Assembly (NCBI GenBank): GCA_023480765.1
Contig: JAMCWZ010000046.1
Location: 1-13,109 of the forward strand
DNA length: 13,109 nt
Direction of reading: 5' to 3'
DNA from: Nitrospirota bacterium
Lineage (GTDB): Bacteria; Nitrospirota_A; Leptospirillia; Leptospirillales; Leptospirillaceae
How positions within the stretch are numbered: the stretch's first letter is position 1; each line of letters opens with the position of its first letter. Made by a program: the position numbers and the translations under genes. The notes below the pieces were generated by a model. It did no database searches, was not told the DNA's origin, and was given only the letters and a program-made list of their open reading frames with translations. Shown here in pieces: positions 1-6,272 of this stretch.

Positions 1-1
1 C

Positions 2-1495
2 CGGGGTATCGGGTTTTGTGTCGCGGTGCGCCACGCGGAAGAAATGAGCGACCTGTTCAACCGGGCGGGGATTCCGTCTGTGGCCCTGTCGTCAGAATCT
101 CCCGGAGATCTCCGGGATTCGGTCAAAACCCGTCTATCCACCGGGTCCCTGAAATTTGTCTTCGTCGTGGACCTCTACAATGAAGGGGTCGATATTCCGG
201 TGGTCGATACGGTGCTTTTTCTCCGTCCGACGGAAAGTCTGACCGTTTTTCTCCAGCAACTCGGACGTGGTCTCCGGCATGCGCGCGGGAAGACCCATCT
301 CACCGTGCTCGATTTCATCGGCCACATGCACGGAAAATTCGATTTCGCTTCCCGATTGTCGGCGTTGTCCGGAAAACCGGTCAACCGGATCCAAAACGAA
401 ATGATGGACGGGTTTCCCCGCTTGCCGGCGGGATGCGTGATCCAGATCGAGAGGGTGGCCCGGGAACACGTGCTGGAAAACATCCGGCAGTCTCTCAACA
501 TCCGTCGCAGCACTTTACTCGAGCGGATTCGGGGAATGGCCCGGGATCTGGAGCGCCCTCCTCGCCTCAAGGAGTTTGTCGAAGCGTTTCACCCGCCTTT
601 GTCGGCTATTTACCGGAAAGAGGGTAGCGATTACACGGGATGGAAGAGATTGCTCGTACAAGCGGAAGTCTTGCCTGATTTTTCCGATCCCGACGAATCG
701 GTTCTCACCCGTGGAATAGGACGCATGCTGCATCTTTCCGGAGGGCGGTATCCGGCTCTTCTCTTGCGGATGTCCGGAGAGGAAGAGGTCGAAAGCCTGG
801 AGAGAGAATTCTCCGAAAGATTTTTTCTGATGGCCCATTACAGTTTGTGGGGAAAACCCCCTGAAAAAATGGGATTTCGCCGGATCCGGGAGACGGTGAA
901 AAAACTTCGGGACAATCCTGTCTTGTGCGATGAGCTGAGGCAAATGCTGGAACTTTCGAAAGACCGGGCTCTTTATCCGGTGTTTCAGGGAGAGAGGACA
1001 AGCGACATTCCGCTCGAAATCCACGGTGCCTATACCAGGGATGAAGTTCTGGCGGCGGTCGGTCTGTTTGGTTTTGACCGGTCCGTCGAAGTTCGGGAAG
1101 GCGTCCGGTATGTGCCGGACGCGAAAACCGATCTTTTGTTCGTGACGCTCGACAAATCCGAAAAAGAATACTCACCGTCGACCATGTACGAAGATTACGC
1201 CCTTTCGGATCGCCTTTTCCATTGGCAATCCCAGAGCACGACCAGCGAGAGTTCCCCGACTGGACAACGCTATATCTATCACCGACGGACTGGAAACCGC
1301 ATTCTGCTGTTCATCCGGAAAAACAAAAAAACGGCAGACCGTCCCTTTGGCGGATCGGAACCCTATGTATTCGTCGGCCACGTCTTCTACCGGTCTCACC
1401 AGGGCAGCCGTCCGATGAGCGTGGTGTGGGAACTGGAGTACCCCCTCCCGGCGCATCTGTTTCGGGAGAGCGCCCGACTGGCCGTCCGGATCTAG
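2..1495 (+). CDS. SF2 DEAD/DEAH-box helicase, C-terminal part with DUF3427 (5' truncated by window edge)
   Basis: The reading frame is open from the first bases, so the N-terminal RecA lobe lies outside the window. What remains begins in the helicase C-terminal lobe: GFCVAVRHAEEM (nt 14-49) looks like motif IV, YNEGVDIP (nt 176-199) like motif V, and QQLGRGLR (nt 254-277), with the arginine finger, like motif VI. The roughly 370 residues after that match the DUF3427 tail of this helicase type, including YEDYALSDRLFHWQSQS and the late PMSVVWELEYPLPAHLF segment. Proteins of this layout often have an N-terminal PLD-like nuclease domain before the helicase; this cannot be seen here. Likely role: ATP-driven nucleic-acid remodelling, substrate unknown. 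The GTG at nt 26 is internal and is not the start. Its TAG stop faces the stop of the CDGSH gene with only four bases between. The family call is firm; the biological role is not. Confidence 0.88.
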   Translation, partial: RGIGFCVAVRHAEEMSDLFNRAGIPSVALSSESPGDLRDSVKTRLSTGSLKFVFVVDLYNEGVDIPVVDTVLFLRPTESLTVFLQQLGRGLRHARGKTHLTVLDFIGHMHGKFDFASRLSALSGKPVNRIQNEMMDGFPRLPAGCVIQIERVAREHVLENIRQSLNIRRSTLLERIRGMARDLERPPRLKEFVEAFHPPLSAIYRKEGSDYTGWKRLLVQAEVLPDFSDPDESVLTRGIGRMLHLSGGRYPALLLRMSGEEEVESLEREFSERFFLMAHYSLWGKPPEKMGFRRIRETVKKLRDNPVLCDELRQMLELSKDRALYPVFQGERTSDIPLEIHGAYTRDEVLAAVGLFGFDRSVEVREGVRYVPDAKTDLLFVTLDKSEKEYSPSTMYEDYALSDRLFHWQSQSTTSESSPTGQRYIYHRRTGNRILLFIRKNKKTADRPFGGSEPYVFVGHVFYRSHQGSRPMSVVWELEYPLPAHLFRESARLAVRI

Positions 1496-1499
1496 AGGG

Positions 1500-1688
1500 C
1501 TATTCCGACTGGAAACCGGAAGATTCGTGGGATCCGTCGCAGAAAGGCTTGATCAGGGATGCTCCGCACCGGCAGAGATGGTGGGCCATCCCTTCCGTTT
1601 CCGTGATGTTGCCTTCGGCGTCTTCGATCCGGACCGGTCCCCGCACTTCCAGTGGCCCGTCTTTCAGACAGAGGATTTTTCGGTTCAT
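1500..1688 (-). CDS. Small CDGSH-type iron-sulfur protein
   Basis: A 62-residue protein with a perfect CDGSH motif: Cys39-x-Cys41-x2-Ser44-x3-Pro48-x-Cys50-Asp-Gly-Ser-His54. In this family three cysteines and one histidine bind a redox-active, acid-labile [2Fe-2S] cluster. The N-terminal half, with LKDGPLEVRGPVRIEDAEGN, is the beta-rich lead-in typical of single-motif bacterial members. There is no signal peptide or membrane segment, so it should be cytosolic, with electron transfer or iron-sulfur handling as the likely role; the partner is unknown. The start is ATG at 1688 with GGGAGG about 8 bases upstream. That ATG overlaps the TGA of the preceding lipoprotein gene (ATGA), so translation is probably coupled. 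A longer frame exists upstream to 1904, but it runs antisense-like through the lipoprotein gene and is not used. This is one of the clearest calls in the window. Confidence 0.9.
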   Translation of the reverse strand: MNRKILCLKDGPLEVRGPVRIEDAEGNITETEGMAHHLCRCGASLIKPFCDGSHESSGFQSE

Positions 1689-2167
1689 TCTTTCTTTCCT
1701 CCCTGAGAGAGGGTTTCCTTTCCCGAAGAGGCGGCCGGTCCGACGGTAATCCGGAAGTTTCGGGCGTCGGTCCACCATCCGACGGGTTTCTCGAGAAGAC
1801 CGGGCGACGGTTCCGGATGGACCCCTTCCCGGACCAGAAGGAAAAACTGACCCAGCCGGTCGTCGACGGTGATGACCCGAACCGTCGTTCCCGCTTTGGT
1901 CCACCGGATCTTTCCCTGTTTTTCGAGAGGCTGCACCAGATCATTTCTTCCGGCGACATAGGCTGTCCATCCCGCGGACAGGCTTCCGACGGATCGGCCC
2001 AGAAGAATCGGGACCCGCTCGTCGTCCGGATCGAAGAGCTGACCGGTCTCACCCGCAAAGATTTCCTGCGCCGGCGGATAATAACTGACGGGTTTTTCTC
2101 TGTGGTGACCGCATCCGGCCAGCATCAGTCCGAGCATGAGAACCACCGTTTTTATCCTTCGTCGCAT
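1685..2167 (-). CDS. Hypothetical lipoprotein, 160 aa
   Basis: The protein opens with a lipoprotein signal peptide: basic MRRRIK, a hydrophobic stretch, then lipobox L16-A-G-C19. The predicted mature protein of about 142 residues would be anchored by lipidated Cys19, with HH just after it. The rest is a soluble domain of mixed strands rich in Gly, Val and Trp (GWTAYVAGR, KPVGWWTDARNFRI) that I do not recognise; an SH3-like or other small beta fold is possible but unproven. Start ATG at 2167 has GGGGAGGA about 5 bases upstream. It lies 91 bases after the diguanylate cyclase stop and overlaps the CDGSH gene by four bases, so the three probably form one transcript. An outer-membrane or periplasmic protein co-translated with a cytosolic Fe-S protein is unusual. 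The lipoprotein call is good; no function can be given. Confidence 0.78.
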   Translation of the reverse strand: MRRRIKTVVLMLGLMLAGCGHHREKPVSYYPPAQEIFAGETGQLFDPDDERVPILLGRSVGSLSAGWTAYVAGRNDLVQPLEKQGKIRWTKAGTTVRVITVDDRLGQFFLLVREGVHPEPSPGLLEKPVGWWTDARNFRITVGPAASSGKETLSQGGKKE

Positions 2168-2258
2168 CCCGTCCTCCCCTGGTCAGGAAACTGGAGCCGG
2201 GCGGTTCTCTGTCCGGAAAGACAGGTTCGGGACAAAGCGTCCTTGCCTCTGACAGTCT

Positions 2259-3371
2259 CTAATGCGTGTCGTCGAGGTGGATCGCCCGGGTGCGGTTTCG
2301 CCCTTCTTTTTTGGCCAGATAGAGAGCCTGATCGGCAAGATTGTAGAACTCGTCGAAAAGGTCTTCGGAGGACAGGTGTCCGGCCGAGATCCCGATGCTG
2401 ATGGTCATTCCCTGGTCGGGAGTGTCCGCTTCGGGCCGTACGCCGATCCCCTCCTGTTCGATGCGGCATCGGATCTCCTCCGCGACGGCCACGATTTCAT
2501 CCAGAGTCTTCCGCGGAAACATCACCAGAAACTCATCCCCTCCCCACCGTGAAAAGACGGCGTTCTTCCCGTCAAGGAGACTGTTTATGACGCCGGCGAT
2601 CCGCTCGAGGACGAGATCTCCCTGATGATGGCCCTGGCGATCGTTCAATTGTTTGAAATGGTCCAGGTCGAAGATCAAAAGGACGATGTCCAGTCCGATC
2701 GAAGCGTGCATCCTCTTCTGGAATCCACGCCGGTTCAGGGTTCCGGTCAGAGGATCGAGGCTCGCCTCGATGCTGGAACTCATCAGGCGCTTGTGGGCTT
2801 CCTGAAACTCTTCACCGATGTTCCGGAACCGGTCGAGCAGAGTCCGGGACTGCTGGACGATATCGAGAAAGATCGGGCGCGCCTCTTCCAGACTTTTAAC
2901 GGTTTTGAAGCGTTCGAGGCTACTTTCCAGACGGACGGATGTCTGGTTGATCAACAGATGGGCCTGGGTGATGATTTCGTTCAATTGGTTGACAGTGTGG
3001 TTGATTTCGTGTTTCCGCAGGTGGATTTCGTGGGAGAGGGTCTTGTTTCGGGCGATCGTTTCGTCCAGGATCCGGTCCATCGAGACATCGACCCCGTTTT
3101 CGGTCAGGAAGATCGTCCGGGGAAGAAGGCCCCGGAGATCTTCCACCTGTTTGCCGGTCCATTCGTCTTCGTCTATTTGCGAAAAAATCGCGACGAGATC
3201 AAAAATCTTTTCCAGGAGACCGTCGGAGCGGAGATCCGTATGACGCGCATAGATCCTGGCATAGTTGAAGGGGGTCGGCGGCTTTTTTTCCCGCGCGAGA
3301 TCCTGAAGGGTCAGCCGTGCGATGTCCCCGGGGTTCTTTGTTTCAGCCGTATGGTTATGTTCCACATCCAT
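2259..3371 (-). CDS. GGDEF-domain diguanylate cyclase
   Basis: A 370-residue protein predicted to make c-di-GMP from two GTP. Residues 1-195 form a largely helical, charged region with coiled-coil character (for example 105-195) and no membrane segment, so it is probably a cytosolic sensor or dimerisation module of unknown input. Residues 203-370 are the GGDEF domain: DPLTGTLNRRGF (206-217), the metal and nucleotide segment FDLDHFKQLND (234-244), and the active-site loop RWGGDEF ending at 281. The usual RxxD inhibitory site would fall just before the loop, but the residues there read DGKNAVFS, so product inhibition at a primary I-site seems absent. The start is ATG at 3371 with AAAGG close upstream. 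It is the first gene of a leftward cassette and is divergent from the small lipoprotein gene at 3550. Active-site residues suggest an active cyclase. Confidence 0.93.
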   Translation of the reverse strand: MDVEHNHTAETKNPGDIARLTLQDLAREKKPPTPFNYARIYARHTDLRSDGLLEKIFDLVAIFSQIDEDEWTGKQVEDLRGLLPRTIFLTENGVDVSMDRILDETIARNKTLSHEIHLRKHEINHTVNQLNEIITQAHLLINQTSVRLESSLERFKTVKSLEEARPIFLDIVQQSRTLLDRFRNIGEEFQEAHKRLMSSSIEASLDPLTGTLNRRGFQKRMHASIGLDIVLLIFDLDHFKQLNDRQGHHQGDLVLERIAGVINSLLDGKNAVFSRWGGDEFLVMFPRKTLDEIVAVAEEIRCRIEQEGIGVRPEADTPDQGMTISIGISAGHLSSEDLFDEFYNLADQALYLAKKEGRNRTRAIHLDDTH

Positions 3372-3489
3372 GACCTTTCGATCGATTTCTGTTCAAGGGA
3401 GGGGGATTCTTTAATCTTTCATGAAGATGGGCCTGATTCTACCGTGAAAGCTCTCAAGAATCCACTGGAAACTGTTCTGTATTCTCAGG

Positions 3490-3498
3490 TGGTAAACT
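3490..3498 (+). promoter_or_regulatory. Possible extended -10 promoter element
   Basis: TGGTAAACT matches an extended -10 (TGn followed by TAAACT, four of six with TATAAT). No convincing -35 lies 17 bases upstream, as extended -10 promoters allow. It is about 50 bases ahead of the start codon at 3550 and would drive the small lipoprotein ORF and the carbonic anhydrase. This is a weak match by eye. Confidence 0.3.
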
Positions 3499-3549
3499 AA
3501 TAGAAAGGATTGATGCCACAGAGTTCGCAGATGACTGAAGGAGGAAAAA

Positions 3550-3675
3550 ATGAGAGACATTTTGCGGCGTATCAGTTTGTGTTTTTTGAGAAAAAGTCCA
3601 TATTTTGTGCTTATTTTATTAGCGGCTTGTCACTCTTCCGGAGGAGGTGGCGGAGGAGGGACGGGAGGTTATTGA
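3550..3675 (+). CDS. Tiny glycine-rich lipoprotein, 41 aa, or truncated lipoprotein remnant
   Basis: ATG at 3550 has a perfect AAGGAGG at 3538-3544, five bases upstream. The product has a basic N terminus (R2, R6, R7, R14, K15), a hydrophobic run ending in LILLAAC with lipobox L24-A-A-C27, then HSS, seven consecutive glycines (31-37) and TGGY before TGA. The signal and glycine linker look exactly like the front of a large surface lipoprotein, and the stop comes where the body should begin. Either this is a genuine micro-lipoprotein or a lipoprotein gene that lost its body. The GGAGGAGG stretch at 3640-3660 is explained by the glycine codons, not by a ribosome binding site. The carbonic anhydrase start follows 103 bases later on the same strand. 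A competing frame starting at 3510 lacks a comparable Shine-Dalgarno or any recognisable feature. Confidence 0.55.
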   Translation: MRDILRRISLCFLRKSPYFVLILLAACHSSGGGGGGGTGGY

Positions 3676-3767
3676 AAGCGTTCGAAGCGGCACTTTCTTC
3701 GGGAGAGGATCGTTCGGCAATTTGATGGCTTCGTTGTCTCCGAGGCCGGATCACGGGTATGAAGAGC

Positions 3768-3773
3768 AGGAGG
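3768..3773 (+). promoter_or_regulatory. Shine-Dalgarno that sets the carbonic anhydrase start
   Basis: AGGAGG lies five bases before ATG at 3779. It supports that start over the GTG at 3647 and the ATG at 3725, which lie in the same frame and would add 44 or 18 residues with no family resemblance. Confidence 0.75.
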
Positions 3774-3778
3774 AACAG

Positions 3779-4360
3779 ATGAGCCAGATTCTGGAAGAAG
3801 TTTTGTCCGCGAACAAGAGGTATGTCGAGGGGTTCGGGGAAAAAGGGAAACTCGCCCTTCCCCCCAAACGGCAGTTCGCGATTTTGACCTGCATGGACGC
3901 CCGGATCGATCCGGCAAAAATGGCGGGTTTGTCCGAAGGGGACGCGCACGTCATCCGGAACGCCGGGGGACGGGCCAGCGACGATGCCGTCCGGAGTCTC
4001 GTCATCTCCTACAAGCTTCTGGGAACGAAGGAATGGTTCGTCATCCATCATTCGGACTGCGGCATGCTGCTGTTCGACGATGGTGTCATGCGGGGATTGC
4101 TCTCGAAAAGCCTCGAGACGGCCAGGCTGACCCCCAAGGGATGGGAGGATGTCGGAAAGGGTCCGGGCTCGGACGAAGGCAAATATGTCAACTTCCTGTC
4201 GTTCAAGGACCTGGAAGGAAGCGTGACGGAAGACGTGAGGAGGATCCGCAGACACCCGCTCGTGCCGGGGAGGATTCCCATCTTCGGGTTTTATTACGAC
4301 GTGAAGACCGGGAGACTGGTCGAGGTAGCCGATGCGATGAAAGCGGGGAAGGCGGTTTAG
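3779..4360 (+). CDS. Beta-class carbonic anhydrase-like protein, 193 aa
   Basis: Predicted to interconvert CO2 and bicarbonate in the cytosol. From the chosen start, Cys38, Asp40 and Arg42 lie in LTCMDARID, and His91 and Cys94 in HHSDCG. Together these are the zinc ligands (Cys, His, Cys) and the Asp-Arg dyad of beta-carbonic anhydrases. Between them, [21 protein letters not shown] is the conserved dimer and active-site segment. The overall length and the opening [19 protein letters not shown] fit the short subtype known from mycobacteria (Rv1284-like), not the longer plant-type enzymes. The start is set by AGGAGG at 3768-3773. The C-terminal [13 protein letters not shown] is the usual last strand of the family. 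The gene is convergent with the DUF3443 gene, 38 bases apart, with no strong terminator seen. In a CO2-fixing organism it could supply bicarbonate; that role is inferred. Confidence 0.87.
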   Translation: MSQILEEVLSANKRYVEGFGEKGKLALPPKRQFAILTCMDARIDPAKMAGLSEGDAHVIRNAGGRASDDAVRSLVISYKLLGTKEWFVIHHSDCGMLLFDDGVMRGLLSKSLETARLTPKGWEDVGKGPGSDEGKYVNFLSFKDLEGSVTEDVRRIRRHPLVPGRIPIFGFYYDVKTGRLVEVADAMKAGKAV

Positions 4361-4398
4361 GCCCAGGAATGTCCTCGCTCACGAGACAAGGTCCGGTC

Positions 4399-5586
4399 CT
4401 AATTCCCGTAAAGAAAATATCCTTCATCGGTCGAATTGACTGTCAGAGTATCCCATCCGACACCGATCGTTTTTCCATAGAGAAAGGCGGGAAATCCTGC
4501 GTCGAAAATGTTGGAAAGTGGTCCTCCCAGAGATGAAAAATCCTGATTTCCAGTGTTGAAGAGAGTCTGGGCGTTTTCGATGGAAAAGTTCAATTTTACG
4601 CTGCTTCCGTTGGTTCCGGTCAGGGTGGCGGACTGGGTTGTCGCCGTGCCGCAAAAAAATCCTTGCAGGGAAGAGGAGGTGCATGTCGGGATGTTCGGAT
4701 TTTCGATGAACCAGCCATTGGAGCCGGTGTCGAAGAAGGCTTTCAGTGTTTGTCCGTTGTAACTTGCCGTGATGATTGCGGAGCTGTTGGTTGTGAGTTG
4801 GGTGAGCCCTGAAGCGGTTCCCGTGCCGAACGTCAGAAGGCCGGAGACCGTCGGGTCTCCCTGCGTCGTGGAGACCGTCGGGAATCCGGAGAGCAGCACT
4901 CCGTTGTTTTCGGAGGTAGGCAGAAGAAACACCGGATTCTGGACTTCCAAGGAAGAAGAAATGGTCGTGGGTCCGGACCCGCCCTCGTAATACTGACCAT
5001 CCAGGGAATCGTCTTGTGGAAAGAGAAGGCCCAGGATGCCGTTGATGTAGGGTTCGAAGGGGGCGGAAGGAATATTGCCCGTGCTGCTTGTCGTGCAGGA
5101 GGACGGGGCGGACAAGGACGAGTTCGAGATCTGGACGGGAACCGTCACGGACTGGTTGCCCAGCGTGACGGAGGCGGTGACGACCGGTCCGTAATTGTAG
5201 CCGCTCACAAACCCATAGCATTCGGTAATCAGCCCCCCATTTTCGGATTCCTGGGGGAGACTGGAGCTGATGGCCAGGGTGTGGGACAGACGGAGCCCCG
5301 TCGATCCGAGGTCGACCAGGATGTTGGAAACGTTCTCGCAGTTGGTGGAGTTGGGGACGCAGATGGTGAGGGTGACGACCGGTTCGTTGACTGCCCCCTG
5401 GCAGGTGGACTGGTAGACGGTCAGCTGGGCTGCGGACGGCATTTCGTTTGTGGACCGCGTATCTCCGTTACAGACCACTTCCGGGGCGGAAGACGACGGG
5501 CCTCCCCCTCCGCAGCCGGACTGGAAGAGGAGACCGGAAAAAAGGAAGAGAGTCCGGCCGATATTCCAGAGATTCATCCCTTTCAT
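4399..5586 (-). CDS. DUF3443 family protein, probable lipoprotein with two aspartic-protease-like motifs
   Basis: A 395-residue protein rich in Ser, Thr, Asn and Gly, as expected for a secreted beta-rich protein. The N terminus is a signal sequence ending at Cys25, followed by GGGG; the box reads FQSGC, a loose lipobox, so lipidation is likely but not certain. The conserved DUF3443 features are TICVPNSTNCENVSNILVD leading to D92-L-G-S-T-G-L-R-L, the GILGLLFPQ and LLTFGTGTASGL segments, and D286-T-G-S-N-G-W-F in the second half. Two such Asp-Gly-Ser motifs recall pepsin-like proteases, but the first has Leu in place of Thr, and I cannot say whether the protein cleaves anything. Multiple cysteines suggest disulfides. 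It starts 12 bases after the DUF2844 stop. ATG at 5586 and ATG at 5577 are both possible starts and neither has a clear ribosome binding site. Confidence 0.85.
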   Translation of the reverse strand: MKGMNLWNIGRTLFLFSGLLFQSGCGGGGPSSSAPEVVCNGDTRSTNEMPSAAQLTVYQSTCQGAVNEPVVTLTICVPNSTNCENVSNILVDLGSTGLRLSHTLAISSSLPQESENGGLITECYGFVSGYNYGPVVTASVTLGNQSVTVPVQISNSSLSAPSSCTTSSTGNIPSAPFEPYINGILGLLFPQDDSLDGQYYEGGSGPTTISSSLEVQNPVFLLPTSENNGVLLSGFPTVSTTQGDPTVSGLLTFGTGTASGLTQLTTNSSAIITASYNGQTLKAFFDTGSNGWFIENPNIPTCTSSSLQGFFCGTATTQSATLTGTNGSSVKLNFSIENAQTLFNTGNQDFSSLGGPLSNIFDAGFPAFLYGKTIGVGWDTLTVNSTDEGYFLYGN

Positions 5587-5598
5587 GGGGTCACGGTT

Positions 5599-6105
5599 TC
5601 ACGGTGCCTGAACCCGAATCTGGTCCGGATTGAAGCCGGGAGGAAGTCTGGAAGGAATCCAGGCTTTCCCCGCCCGGAATCGTGCCGTTCCGATCACACG
5701 AACCCTCAGGTCCGGAGTCCGGACGAACAGTTGATGCCGGTAAGGGGAGCTGTTTTTCTTGGGAACGCTCGAGAACCGGTCTCCCAGAAGGACCGACAGA
5801 TCTGGAGGAAGGGAGCCTTCCCAGGCGATGGCGAAGATCGTTCCGCCAGCGTCTGAGAACTCCCGGACGGTCAAGGTCTTCCGTCCCCCCATGGACTGTG
5901 GGGAGGTGGCCGGAAGGGACAGCGTGACGGTCGAGTATCCGTTTTGAGTGCTGGCGGGACCGGGGACGAGCCCCAGTTTTTGGGCGTCTTCACGGATCTG
6001 TGTCCGGTTCCCGTCGAGTCCAGCGCGGACGTTTGCGGGAAGACTGAGAGAGAGGGAGAGAAAAATCCCCAACAAAAGGAAAACGATGCGGCGGTTTTTT
6101 TTCAA
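5599..6105 (-). CDS. DUF2844 family exported protein
   Basis: The C-terminal two thirds match DUF2844: TLTVREFSDAGGTIFAIAWE, then LPPDLSVLLGDRF, then the terminal block ending KAWIPSRLPPGFNPDQIRV. The protein has a clean Sec signal if translation begins at TTG 6105: MKKNRR, a hydrophobic stretch, and a probable cut after PANVRA (residue 28). An ATG at 6183 lies in frame and would add 26 mostly charged residues before the signal peptide, which seems unnatural, so TTG (AGGA four bases upstream) is preferred with moderate confidence. DUF2844 and DUF3443 genes are, from memory, often neighbours in Burkholderia-like genomes. Here they are 12 bases apart and surely co-transcribed. The function is unknown; being periplasmic and small next to a large surface protein, it could help export or fold its partner (inference). 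An inverted repeat lies just upstream at 6124-6158. Confidence 0.8.
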   Translation of the reverse strand: MKKNRRIVFLLLGIFLSLSLSLPANVRAGLDGNRTQIREDAQKLGLVPGPASTQNGYSTVTLSLPATSPQSMGGRKTLTVREFSDAGGTIFAIAWEGSLPPDLSVLLGDRFSSVPKKNSSPYRHQLFVRTPDLRVRVIGTARFRAGKAWIPSRLPPGFNPDQIRVQAP

Positions 6106-6123
6106 GGTATCCTGATCCCTTTC

Positions 6124-6158
6124 ATCGGACCTTTCGGCATTTCTTTGTCGGGTCCGAT
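6124..6158. repeat. 8-bp perfect inverted repeat upstream of the DUF2844 start
   Basis: ATCGGACC (6124-6131) and GGTCCGAT (6151-6158) are exact reverse complements with a 19-base spacer. It lies 18 bases before the TTG at 6105 on the leftward transcript, where it could form a leader hairpin or serve as an operator. If the ATG at 6183 were the true start, it would be inside coding sequence. There is no adjacent T-run, so it is not a convincing terminator. Confidence 0.4.
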
Positions 6159-6272
6159 TTCTAATTTTGCCTGAAACGTTCATTCTTCAGGAATACGCAA
6201 GAAACTCTGAACCTGGAGGACTGGATTTTTCAGTCTTGCGTTTACCGAAAGAGGCAAAAGGTTATTGTCGAA

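Noticed and set aside
2625..3500. 291-codon plus-strand frame opposite the GGDEF gene
   Set aside because: It lies antisense to a clearly assigned diguanylate cyclase and has no recognisable motif.
3647..3778. GTG at 3647 and ATG at 3725 as carbonic anhydrase starts
   Set aside because: They add 44 or 18 residues with no family resemblance, and the GGAGG before 3647 is part of the glycine codons of the small lipoprotein ORF. ATG 3779 has a proper AGGAGG.
4366..4385. Possible terminator between the convergent carbonic anhydrase and DUF3443 genes
   Set aside because: The stem is short with a bulge and has no T-run on either strand.
5014..5856. Long plus-strand frame antisense to DUF3443 and DUF2844
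   Set aside because: It is a shadow of the real genes: low-complexity Gly, Arg and Asp content, no domains, and no ribosome binding site.
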